A stretch of DNA of 45,613 nucleotides from Lachnospiraceae bacterium (GTDB taxonomy: Bacteria > Bacillota > Clostridia > Lachnospirales > Lachnospiraceae): assembly GCA_900757145.1 (NCBI GenBank), contig CAAEMT010000070.1, forward strand, positions 1-45,613. The letters are read 5' to 3'. Numbering within the stretch: position 1 is the stretch's first letter; each line of letters starts with the position of its first letter. Positions 33,276 through 41,071 of this stretch are shown one piece after another. Below the pieces are notes generated by a model. That model did no database searches and had not been told where the DNA came from. It was given only the letters and a program-made list of their open reading frames with translations. The position numbers were made by a program, and so were the translations under genes.

Positions 33276-33592
33276 ATATTTCATGTGAAGTTATCAAAGA
33301 TCTACTGCCACTGTACCACGACGGCATATGCAGTGCAGACAGCAGAAAAATCGTTGAAGAACATCTCGAACAATGCGAAAGCTGCCGTGATGAGCTTCAG
33401 TCGATGGATCGTGAATTGCCGGTCACAAATAGAAGTGAAAATCTGGCAGAAGCAGAAGCTGTAAAAAAACTATCGAAACGATGGAAAAAGGGAATGATGG
33501 TGTCAGTTTTAAAAGGAGCATTTTCAATGCTTGTAACAGTCATTATTTTTCTTTTGATCATTCACGTTTTTATCGGTATTAAATTAGCTTAA
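33272..33592 (+). CDS. Zinc-finger anti-sigma factor
   Basis: A 106-residue membrane protein. The N-terminal anti-sigma zinc-finger motif has Cys5 (ISCEVIKDLLPLYHDG) and the late His-x3-Cys-x2-Cys (EHLEQCESC), typical of zf-HC2 proteins that hold an ECF factor at the membrane. One membrane segment (about 80-102) ends the protein, leaving almost no extracellular part. It therefore probably relies on a partner or direct membrane change for sensing. It is translationally coupled to the sigma factor. Confidence 0.9.
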   Translation: MNISCEVIKDLLPLYHDGICSADSRKIVEEHLEQCESCRDELQSMDRELPVTNRSENLAEAEAVKKLSKRWKKGMMVSVLKGAFSMLVTVIIFLLIIHVFIGIKLA

Positions 33593-33600
33593 ATCCTGTA

Positions 33601-33631
33601 AAGCTGCAAGGCATCAGCCTGGCAGCTTTTT
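33601..33631 (+). terminator. Terminator of the sigma/anti-sigma operon
   Basis: AAGCTGC and GCAGCTT pair, with AGGC and GCCT stacking inside around an ATCA loop. TTTTT follows. Confidence 0.85.
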
Positions 33632-33664
33632 ACTATTCTTCTGATCCTTTTAAGGATTCAAGCG

Positions 33665-33694
33665 TTGCAGAATCTTTTGCAGATATGTTAAAAT
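33665..33694 (+). promoter_or_regulatory. Promoter of the Uma2-type gene
   Basis: TTGCAG and TAAAAT are 18 bp apart, about 70 bases upstream of the Uma2-type ATG. Confidence 0.55.
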
Positions 33695-33766
33695 AGAAAA
33701 AGCAGAAACAACGTTGCTATTCCTCAGAAAACTTATCACTTTACTATAATTCAGGGAGGTATCTGC

Positions 33767-34309
33767 ATGGCATTACCACAAGAAAAAGCCTATACAATAG
33801 ATGATATTTTAGCGTTACCGGAAAATGTGAGAGCTGAACTTATCGACGGGAAGATTTATTATCAAGCTGCCCCGACAAGAACGCATCAGCGCATTACCGG
33901 ATGGCTGCACCTGAAAATTGGAAACTACATTAACTCAAAAAGCGGAAAATGTGAAGTCTACATTGCACCATTTGCGGTATTTTTAAACGAGGATAGTACA
34001 ACCTATATAGAACCCGATCTTGTAGTCATTTGTGATACATCCAAAATCACAGAAGAAGGCTGCAAAGGTGCGCCGGATTTTATCATAGAAGTTGTTTCAC
34101 CGTCTACACGTAATATGGATTACGGTAAAAAAATGATTAAATATTTAAACGCGGGTGTTCGTGAATACTGGATTGTAGACCGTGAAAAAAATATGATTAT
34201 AGTTTATGATTTTGAGAAAGACATATACGAGAATCATACTTTTTCCGATACCTGTAAGGTCGGTATTTTTGACGATCTTGAAATTGACTTTTCAGAGTTG
34301 AAAGTTTAA
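33767..34309 (+). CDS. Uma2-family putative endonuclease
   Basis: A 180-residue protein of the Uma2/DUF820 family, which has a PD-(D/E)xK nuclease fold. The N-terminal TIDDILALPENVRAELIDGKIYY is typical. The probable catalytic residues are the Asp of YIEPDLVVICD and the Glu of DFIIEVVSPSTR, followed by the conserved MIKYLNAGVREYWIVD. No cellular role is established for the family; single copies are common in genomes and near mobile DNA. GGGAGG seven bases before the ATG supports the start. It is followed by a decayed transposase region. Confidence 0.9.
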   Translation: MALPQEKAYTIDDILALPENVRAELIDGKIYYQAAPTRTHQRITGWLHLKIGNYINSKSGKCEVYIAPFAVFLNEDSTTYIEPDLVVICDTSKITEEGCKGAPDFIIEVVSPSTRNMDYGKKMIKYLNAGVREYWIVDREKNMIIVYDFEKDIYENHTFSDTCKVGIFDDLEIDFSELKV

Positions 34310-34322
34310 TTGTGACCCCATA

Positions 34323-34388
34323 TTCTTTTATATAAAATCATGAACTTGCTCATTTATAATAAGCTATAAATAAGTAAATTTGAATAAT
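34323..34388 (+). repeat. Direct repeat, left copy, beside the decayed transposase
   Basis: The first 40 bases match 35254-35293 at 32 positions in the same orientation. Looser similarity continues about 25 bases further with small gaps. It starts 13 bases after the Uma2-type stop. Confidence 0.6.
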
Positions 34389-34489
34389 TACACAAAACTA
34401 CGCTACGGATTTCATAAATGAATTAAACTCATTACATTCCTTTGCACATTGAAAAAGAGGATGGTATTTTCCTAACTAGATAATGTCAC

Positions 34490-35223
34490 AGATTCGATGA
34501 TATCTGTTTTCAAACGGACAAGATTCATCCGTGCCGTGAAAAGACCGCATTGTTTTGGGATTTCCAAATGCTTTTTCGGGATAATTCAAAAGAACCACCG
34601 TTTTTTTATACCGTTGAGTTTCTTTTTGATTCCGTATATATAAAGCATCCTGTTTATTTTTAATAACCCGATGGTATGAAATCCTTTTACTGCAAAGGTA
34701 TCGATTATTTTTTCAGAAGTATACCAGCAGTCACAAAGAAAATAGGACATTACCAGTGGAACAGGCAGTTCCTTTGCAATATTTTGAACAATGTCAATCT
34801 TAGAAATTGATTAATTGTACATTGCAAAAGTATAATTCAGTACAATACCGTTACATGAAAACATAATGGCAACTGCCTGATGCTCGTAATCCTGTTTCCC
34901 TTTAAATAGGATTATTGAAAAAACACATCTTCAATCGGATGCAGAACCCATGACGAAGTCTTTTTCTTTGAATCGATCATATCGTCCACAATACAGAAAA
35001 CAGACTTTCCAGTGCGTGTTGCTTCTCAATAAATAATTTCAATAATAGCACGTTTTAACGTATCTGAAAGTACTGAATCATCCCATTTCCCTGAATTAAG
35101 GAAATGTGCAACCATAGTTCTGTGGCAAGAACTATTTTTAGCAAAGTCCGTGTGTTTTCCATGGTATCCTGTGATGAAAATGCTAATCAGAATGCTCATA
35201 AGATGTTTTATCACCCGATTCAA
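34490..35223 (-). pseudogene. Decayed DDE transposase (IS4-like)
   Basis: The minus strand keeps clear transposase fragments but no full frame. The start is intact (MNRVIKHLMSILISIFITGY, from 35223) up to a TGA at 35026-35028. Then come VFCIVDDMIDSKKKTSSW, DYEHQAVAIMFSCNGIVLNY, KELPVPLVMSYFLCDCWY and FAVKGFHTIG, in changing frames and with several stops. Compared from memory with intact relatives, part of the middle and all of the C-terminal third are missing. VDD and the D of CDCWY would have been catalytic. The gene-free interval 34310-35343 holds this remnant, two direct repeats and otherwise AT-rich DNA without a recognised feature. Confidence 0.8.
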
Positions 35224-35253
35224 ATAAAATTTACATAAGTTTATAAAGTGTCT

Positions 35254-35318
35254 TTCTTTTATGCAAAATCACGATTTTTCTCATTTACAGTAATAAAGAA
35301 GAAAAGTTTGAAATAGAT
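35254..35318 (+). repeat. Direct repeat, right copy, before the metallophosphoesterase gene
   Basis: Second copy of the repeat at 34323-34388, ending about 25 bases before the ATG at 35344. The pair brackets the transposase remnant. Confidence 0.6.
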
Positions 35319-35343
35319 AAATAAAGGTTTGAGGTAAAATAAT

Positions 35344-38300
35344 ATGGCACAATCAGAAATCAAGAAAATAATCAGGCAATTAAAGAAAAGAGAAATTAGA
35401 GTTTTTGATATTCCAGAAGAATATAAAAATAATATTCAGATTGTAACTTTTGAACGAAAAGCTGGGTTACGTGTAACTGGTAAAAGAGGATTTGATATTA
35501 TTTCCAACTCCTTTTTTATCGAAGAAACTTTAATTCATATTGATATAGATGGTGAAGAGCAAAAAGAAAGTGCTTTCTTATCATTTGATAATTTTGATTC
35601 ATATTTTGATTTTCTATTTGGTGACATCTATGATAATGCGTGCTATACATTTTGTGATTTGCCAGAGTACGTAGTTACTTCTCGCAAAATAGATCTCAAA
35701 AAGCTTATGAATCGAAAAGCATTCGTCGAAGATACTATAGACAACTATTCTTTGCCAATATTGAATGATGAAATCGAAGCCTACAAAAATGCAGAACAAA
35801 CACATAAACTGTGTAAAAAATGGGTGGCGAAATTTAATAATTGCAATAGCTATGATGAACTTGTAAAAGTTGTAAGTAATTATCGTAAGTCCAAAATTGC
35901 GAAAATTGTGGATGTCGCCTTTTTCTTTTTTCAATACATTTTTGCTGATGTTGAAAATAAAAATCGCTTTAATATCATTATGGAGTATATGTCTTCTGGT
36001 ACTTATCCGCAACGTAAAATAATCAATTCGTTATGTTCCATATATAATCCTGATGAAGTTATGCAGTCATTTAACTATTCTCTTGGAGCAAAAGGGACTA
36101 TTTATAAGCATAAAAGAAAATTAAAAGAGTATATTCAACGCTTAAAAAACGATGAAATTGAATTTTACTCAAAAGCATTTTTTGATACTACAACTCATTA
36201 TTTTTGTGAAGAAACCAATGGATATATTAAAGGAAATGCGTATTCTCCAATAGTAACGATTTACAGATATTTTGATTCTTTTGATGAGTTCATTAGTTAT
36301 CGTAAAGATGATTTGACATATTGTGATTTATCTGCTGCATTTGAGTGTAAGAAAGACTTTTCTAAGTATATTATTGATGAAACAACAAAACTTCCGATTC
36401 AAATAGATATGGAACTCATATCTTCTGTAAAGAAATACTATCATGATGGAAAATTTTATGTAATACAGCAATGGCTGAATAAAGCTGGCAGTGTTCTTAA
36501 AGAATATGAACATATGTTTTATTACTTTTTTGATTTTGTTGCTTTTCTTAAAGGTAATTTATCTGATGCAAATTTGCTTTTTTGCGATGGACTTTATAAT
36601 TTAAAACAGTGGGATTTTATTGATTTTACAGGTGCAAAAATGAAAAGCAGCTTGTGTGAAAAGTTCGGTATACACTATGATACCTATGCAATCAGAAAAA
36701 ATTTTATAGAATCTTTTAAGTATATTGAAAAAAATGAATCTGAAACAGCTTTGATACTTCAGACTTCAAGAGATTTAATGATTGAAGCGTCAGGGAGTGA
36801 CTTATCAAATTGCGATCTTAATTTTGATAACAACTGCCAACGAGTCTACTATATTTCAGATCTTCATCTTATGCACAGAATACAGAATGCAGGTTGTCGT
36901 TCAAAAGAAGATGTGATATATGTGGTACAAAAAATAGCCAGTACTATAGCAAGTGAAGCAGATAGTTTACTATTGATTAACGGTGATGTGGCATCAGATT
37001 TTGACATATTTCAATTATTCATAAAGATTCTTTCAAAAACATTGCATAAGAATACAATGGTTGTATTTACGCTTGGAAATCACGAGTTATGGAGTTTTTC
37101 TGGTATTCAAATAGACCAGATTGTATCAAAATATCGTGCTCTTTTAAATAAGTATGGTATGTATTTGCTTCATAATGATCTTCTTTATAAAGAAGATCAT
37201 GGTTTATTTATTAATTCAGACATTGATACTCACTTAATTAAATATCATGACCTGTGTCAAATGAATGAAACACAAATCTCTGATTGCTTGCGGAGCGCAA
37301 GGTATGTTATCCTCGGTGGATTAGGATTTTCAGGATATAATATGGAGTTTAATGCTACAAATGGAATTTATCGAATGACCATAGATAGAGAGACAGAAAT
37401 AAAAGAATCTCAAATTTTCGAAGATTTATATAAGCGCTTATATCCTATTTTGTCCAAAAAGAATACGATTCTCTTAACACATACCCCTAAGAAAGACTGG
37501 TGTCGTAAAGCAAGTCCTGATAAAAATTTTGTTTATGTGAGCGGACATAACCATAGAAATTTCTTTTATGACGATGGTGAGTATCGGGTTTATTCAGATA
37601 ATCAAATTGGATACCATCATGAAAGTTTACATCTAAAATCTTTTTTAATTGATAACGACTACGATTGTTTTTCTGATTATGCTGACGGTGTATTTGAAAT
37701 TACACGTGAGCAGTATAAAGATTTCTATCGGGGAAAAAATATACACATGACTTTCCAGCGAGAAGTAAATATACTTTACATGTTAAAAAAGAATGGATAT
37801 TACTGCTTTATTCATAAATCAAGAGGCGGTACTCTTGCTATTCTTAATGGTGGTAATAAAAATAATTTAAATATTAAAGATGTTCAATATTACTATAATA
37901 ATATGGATGCTATGATTGCAACAATAAAAAAACCTCTTGATAAATTCACTTTATTCCAAAAACGTATTGCAGCTATGATAAAAAGATTGGGGGGTACTGG
38001 AACAATTCATGGGAGTATAATTGACATTGACTTTTATAATCATATATATGTAAATCCTGTTGATTTATCTATGACGGGATATTGGGCATCCGACATAATT
38101 AACAAAGTTGTATATCCATCTATTCCCGCCCTATTAAAGAAAAACTGTCCTACAATATTTGGGGAATATACTAAACTTCTTGAGGTGAATAAAAATCCTT
38201 TTGCATTAAAACAACCAACAAATATTACAACAATTCCCCAAGAGTATTTAGATACAGATATTTATAGAGTATCAAGAAAATTAAAAAAAATGCAAAAACT

Positions 38301-38346
38301 CAATTCAAATATTCTGAGTTTTTGGCATGAAGAAATTCTACACTAA
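35344..38346 (+). CDS. 1000-residue metallophosphoesterase with unknown flanking domains
   Basis: A large cytoplasmic-looking protein without a signal peptide or membrane segment. The central region (about 500-745) is a complete calcineurin-like phosphoesterase: Asp506-Leu-His508, Gly547-Asp548, Gly578-Asn579-His580-Glu581, His713 and Gly734-His735-Asn736-His737. It should hold two metals and cleave a phosphomono- or diester, possibly a nucleic acid or nucleotide. Residues 1-500 match no family I know; they are helical and aromatic-rich with pentapeptide-like stretches (DLSNCDLNF). The C-terminal 240 residues include a glycine-rich GTGTIHGSIIDIDFYNHIY segment at about 883-902. The gene is visibly AT-rich and follows a Uma2-type nuclease and an IS remnant, suggesting transfer. 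Ribosome binding is weak (GAGGT). Defence or DNA repair roles are possible but unproven. Confidence 0.82.
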   Translation: MAQSEIKKIIRQLKKREIRVFDIPEEYKNNIQIVTFERKAGLRVTGKRGFDIISNSFFIEETLIHIDIDGEEQKESAFLSFDNFDSYFDFLFGDIYDNACYTFCDLPEYVVTSRKIDLKKLMNRKAFVEDTIDNYSLPILNDEIEAYKNAEQTHKLCKKWVAKFNNCNSYDELVKVVSNYRKSKIAKIVDVAFFFFQYIFADVENKNRFNIIMEYMSSGTYPQRKIINSLCSIYNPDEVMQSFNYSLGAKGTIYKHKRKLKEYIQRLKNDEIEFYSKAFFDTTTHYFCEETNGYIKGNAYSPIVTIYRYFDSFDEFISYRKDDLTYCDLSAAFECKKDFSKYIIDETTKLPIQIDMELISSVKKYYHDGKFYVIQQWLNKAGSVLKEYEHMFYYFFDFVAFLKGNLSDANLLFCDGLYNLKQWDFIDFTGAKMKSSLCEKFGIHYDTYAIRKNFIESFKYIEKNESETALILQTSRDLMIEASGSDLSNCDLNFDNNCQRVYYISDLHLMHRIQNAGCRSKEDVIYVVQKIASTIASEADSLLLINGDVASDFDIFQLFIKILSKTLHKNTMVVFTLGNHELWSFSGIQIDQIVSKYRALLNKYGMYLLHNDLLYKEDHGLFINSDIDTHLIKYHDLCQMNETQISDCLRSARYVILGGLGFSGYNMEFNATNGIYRMTIDRETEIKESQIFEDLYKRLYPILSKKNTILLTHTPKKDWCRKASPDKNFVYVSGHNHRNFFYDDGEYRVYSDNQIGYHHESLHLKSFLIDNDYDCFSDYADGVFEITREQYKDFYRGKNIHMTFQREVNILYMLKKNGYYCFIHKSRGGTLAILNGGNKNNLNIKDVQYYYNNMDAMIATIKKPLDKFTLFQKRIAAMIKRLGGTGTIHGSIIDIDFYNHIYVNPVDLSMTGYWASDIINKVVYPSIPALLKKNCPTIFGEYTKLLEVNKNPFALKQPTNITTIPQEYLDTDIYRVSRKLKKMQKLNSNILSFWHEEILH

Positions 38347-38422
38347 AAATTGGACTTTATAAAGGCATTCTTCTGCAACAGATATAATTATCTTTGATAA
38401 TTCTGATTAATATTCATCAACT

Positions 38423-38470
38423 TAATCATAAAAGGTTGCAAAATCCCAACTCTGCAACTTTTTATGATTA
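38423..38470. terminator. Long hairpin terminator at the right edge of the AT-rich segment
   Basis: 18-base arms (38423-38440 and 38453-38470) pair with one G-T wobble around a 12-nt loop, with an internal TTTTT. It ends the metallophosphoesterase transcript and also faces the convergent gene at 38534. Confidence 0.75.
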
Positions 38471-38533
38471 ATGTATTATTAGTAGTCATTTCTATTACTC
38501 TTCGCCTCTTCTGCATATCCCGCAGATGCTTCG

Positions 38534-39334
38534 TCACACCTCAAATACTTCCAGATCCTCCGGCACATACAGATTGCCGTGGTAATACGCTCTGCCTTCC
38601 GCACAGTACCGTTCTTTGCGCTTATCGCCGTGCGTCTCTTCGGTATGATAAAGGATCAGATTCGGCACGTTCATCTGCTGCGCGATCTCGCACGCCTCAC
38701 GCACCGTACTGTGATGCTTCTCGTACGGCTTGAATTTATCAGCTTCTGCATATAGGCAGAACGCCTCGTGCATCAGCCAGTCGCTTCCCTCTACATACTC
38801 CTTTTCACACGGATTATACGGTTCGTCTCCGCAGCAGGAAAGCTTCTTGCCTTCCGGCGTGACCATCGAAAATCCAAACTGACGGGCTTTCGTCGAACCA
38901 ATATCGAAAAATGTCACCGGGCAGCCAATGATCTGTCGCGTCTCTCCTGACGCTACTGCGATCAGCCTGATGCGTTCTCCGATGTGCTTCGTGACTTTTT
39001 TCTGGATCGTCAGGCCCGCGATCGTCACAAGCGTATCTACCAGTCCTTCATGGCAATAGATGCGAAGCTCTCCGTCATACTTTTCCTGATTCATCCTCTG
39101 CCCGATCATGCGGATCAGCCAGATCATCCCCAGCAGATGATCAATATGCTCATGCGTCAAAAAAATATCGTGTATCTCTTCTAATGCGATCCCGCTCTCT
39201 TCAAGTACGCGCAGGATACGGTTGCCTCCGCCTGCATCTACGAGAAAATGTCCGTTTTCATTTGTCAGACAAAAGCATGTATTATATCTCTTTGTCACTG
39301 CGGCATTTCCTGTGCCAAGTATCGTAAGCTTCAT
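38534..39334 (-). CDS. MBL-fold metallohydrolase (RNase Z-like)
   Basis: A 266-residue metallo-beta-lactamase-fold hydrolase. It starts MKLTILGTGNAAVT and has FLTHEHIDHLLG, the di-zinc HxHxDH motif. Later ligands are in CCGDEPYN, the HEAFC motif and HHSTVREACEIAQ, followed by LILYHTEE. This order is that of RNase Z and related phosphodiesterases, but the exosite of true RNase Z is not obvious, so the substrate is open. AGAGG precedes the ATG. The transcript should begin with a long hairpin (39364-39435). Confidence 0.85.
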   Translation of the reverse strand: MKLTILGTGNAAVTKRYNTCFCLTNENGHFLVDAGGGNRILRVLEESGIALEEIHDIFLTHEHIDHLLGMIWLIRMIGQRMNQEKYDGELRIYCHEGLVDTLVTIAGLTIQKKVTKHIGERIRLIAVASGETRQIIGCPVTFFDIGSTKARQFGFSMVTPEGKKLSCCGDEPYNPCEKEYVEGSDWLMHEAFCLYAEADKFKPYEKHHSTVREACEIAQQMNVPNLILYHTEETHGDKRKERYCAEGRAYYHGNLYVPEDLEVFEV

Positions 39335-39363
39335 CGTATTTTTCCTCTTTCCGAAATATTTTC

Positions 39364-39435
39364 AGGCGGTTTTGCCCTCACAGCTTTGTATGCAGAACTG
39401 CCTGCTCCCATACAGCTTTTCACGCAAAACCGCCT
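39364..39435 (-). promoter_or_regulatory. Structured 5' leader of the RNase Z-like gene
   Basis: On the minus strand AGGCGGTTTTG and CAAAACCGCCT pair perfectly over 11 bp, enclosing 50 nt with an inner stem (AGCTGTATG with CATAC-AA-AGCT) and a small top hairpin (GCAG with CTGC). The first paired base is where the promoter at 39442-39470 predicts +1. I do not recognise a riboswitch class. Read on the plus strand it ends in T-rich DNA, so an antisense terminator is the alternative. Confidence 0.55.
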
Positions 39436-39441
39436 GTTTTT

Positions 39442-39470
39442 ATTTTATCTCAGAGCACATCTGCCGTCAA
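39442..39470 (-). promoter_or_regulatory. Promoter of the RNase Z-like gene
   Basis: TTGACG (39470-39465) and TAAAAT (39447-39442) are exactly 17 bp apart on the minus strand. Confidence 0.75.
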
Positions 39471-39602
39471 CACAGACAACACTCTTATTCTTACGATATA
39501 CTATAACTTATTGCTGCTCACTCCGCTCACAGCAACATTCACAAATCCATTTAAAATTCACTTCGTGAATGGGATTTTCTCACACCTGAATCATTTTCTT
39601 AC

Positions 39603-39627
39603 GGACTTTGCAGTATATGCAAAGTCC
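39603..39627 (-). terminator. Hairpin after the sucrose hydrolase gene
   Basis: GGACTTTGCA and TGCAAAGTCC pair perfectly over a 5-nt loop, four bases after the stop at 39632. No long T run follows on the minus strand. A second hairpin (ATTCAC TTC GTGAAT) lies just beyond. Together they may stop or protect the transcript. The rest of the 297-bp gap to 39335 holds the promoter and leader of the next gene. Confidence 0.5.
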
Positions 39628-39631
39628 TGCA

Positions 39632-41071
39632 TCAACAGTAACTATAGCTTCCCAGCTCATATACGCGCACGCTTCCGCTTGCCGTGCTCTCTGCAAATTC
39701 GACTGTCTGCGTAAGCTTCTCGCTGTATACTCTCGTTGTCATGACTTCCTCGCCGCCATTGATAAATATCTCAAGCGAAGAGGTGTCTGAAAATACGGTA
39801 AAGCTGCGCAGGCTCTCAAGATACACGGTACGCTTCGTACGGCCATGACCGCTTTTTCCAAGTTCCAGAGACAGCACATGAGCTTCGTAAGAAACCCGCA
39901 CATCATCTCGAAGCTTTAGCGCCATGCGCTCCTGTGGTTCTTGAAACTGTACTTCCATCTCGAAGCAGCAGTCGGAGGTCGTCCATTTGCCAAACGACTG
40001 TATATCTGTCTGTCTCTCATTTTTACGAAGCGCTTTCATCTCGTCAAGAGGCTGCTGGATCAGTCTGCCGTCCTGAAATCTCAGCTCTCTGGGCATCGTC
40101 ATCGCATGGATCCAGTTATATTTCACCGTAGCGTCATTGTCGTAATCAGCGTCCGGTATTCCCATCCAGCCAATCAATATACGTCTGCCCTTTTCATCCT
40201 TAAAGGTCTGCGCTGCATAAATATCAAAGCCTTTATCCAGCTCCCGATACTCTCCAAGATGGTATTCTCTCTTTTCCAGATCGATCTGTGCAGGAAAGTA
40301 TCCGCACTGGTATACATTCTGGTACTGATGCTCCTTTGCGTCCAGTCCCTGTACACAGGCAAGCAGTACCTTTTGCCCGTCCACTTCAAAAAGATCGGGA
40401 CACTCCCACATATATCCAAACGGCTCATCCGGCGTAATCCTGTCAAAGTATTCCCAGTGTTCCAGATCTTCTGACTCAAACAAAAGCGCACAGCCTTCTG
40501 AATGGACGTTCCTTGCGCCCTGCACCATGTAGTATTTTCCGTTTGCTTCAAACACCTTCGGATCTCTTACGTGCTTTGACATATCTGACGGATAATCCTC
40601 ATTTGTCATGACAAGCTGCTTTTTATCTGCCTGTATGCCGTCCTCACTCGTAAAATGTATCGTATTCTGTTCTCTTCCTTCCAGAATATAGTCATATTCC
40701 TTATCGAACAGCTTTACATTTCCTGTATAAAAATAATGAATCTTTCCATCCTTTACAAACGCGGAACCGCTGTACACACCATCCCTGTCCCATACGCAGT
40801 CCGGAAAGAGAAACGGCTCCTGCTCCTCAAAATGCAGCCAGTCCTTCGTTGTGTAATGTCCCCACAGCTTCGTGCCCCAGCCTGCCAGAAACGGAGTATA
40901 CTGAAAATAAATATGATACACTCCGTTCATCTGACAAATCCCATTCGGATCATTCATCCAGCCCGTAGGCGGCATAAGATGAAAATGAAGTCTGTTCGCA
41001 TCTTTTTTTACGGATTCCCGCATATAGCCAAAATCCGGCTTTTGTCTTTCATAATCTGCCTTGTTCATCAT
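39632..41071 (-). CDS. scrB: Sucrose-6-phosphate hydrolase (GH32)
   Basis: A 479-residue family 32 glycoside hydrolase that splits imported sucrose-6-phosphate into glucose-6-phosphate and fructose. The five-bladed propeller carries WMNDPNG with nucleophile Asp41, the RDP motif at 169-171 and ECPD (223-226) with the acid/base Glu. A C-terminal beta-sandwich follows (LEIFINGGEEVMTTRVY). No signal peptide is present, as expected for an enzyme acting after PTS uptake. Its start overlaps the PTS gene stop by four bases. A plain beta-fructofuranosidase is possible, but the PTS partner favours the phosphate form. Confidence 0.94.
   Translation of the reverse strand: MMNKADYERQKPDFGYMRESVKKDANRLHFHLMPPTGWMNDPNGICQMNGVYHIYFQYTPFLAGWGTKLWGHYTTKDWLHFEEQEPFLFPDCVWDRDGVYSGSAFVKDGKIHYFYTGNVKLFDKEYDYILEGREQNTIHFTSEDGIQADKKQLVMTNEDYPSDMSKHVRDPKVFEANGKYYMVQGARNVHSEGCALLFESEDLEHWEYFDRITPDEPFGYMWECPDLFEVDGQKVLLACVQGLDAKEHQYQNVYQCGYFPAQIDLEKREYHLGEYRELDKGFDIYAAQTFKDEKGRRILIGWMGIPDADYDNDATVKYNWIHAMTMPRELRFQDGRLIQQPLDEMKALRKNERQTDIQSFGKWTTSDCCFEMEVQFQEPQERMALKLRDDVRVSYEAHVLSLELGKSGHGRTKRTVYLESLRSFTVFSDTSSLEIFINGGEEVMTTRVYSEKLTQTVEFAESTASGSVRVYELGSYSYC

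Noticed and set aside
32700..38470. Complete prophage or integrative element
   Set aside because: No integrase, relaxase, replication or structural genes and no clear attachment sites were seen; only an IS remnant and cargo-like genes.
39364..39447. Plus-strand terminator for a plus-strand gene
   Set aside because: No plus-strand gene lies upstream, and the exact match of the stem's first base to the predicted minus-strand +1 favours a leader; the alternative remains possible.
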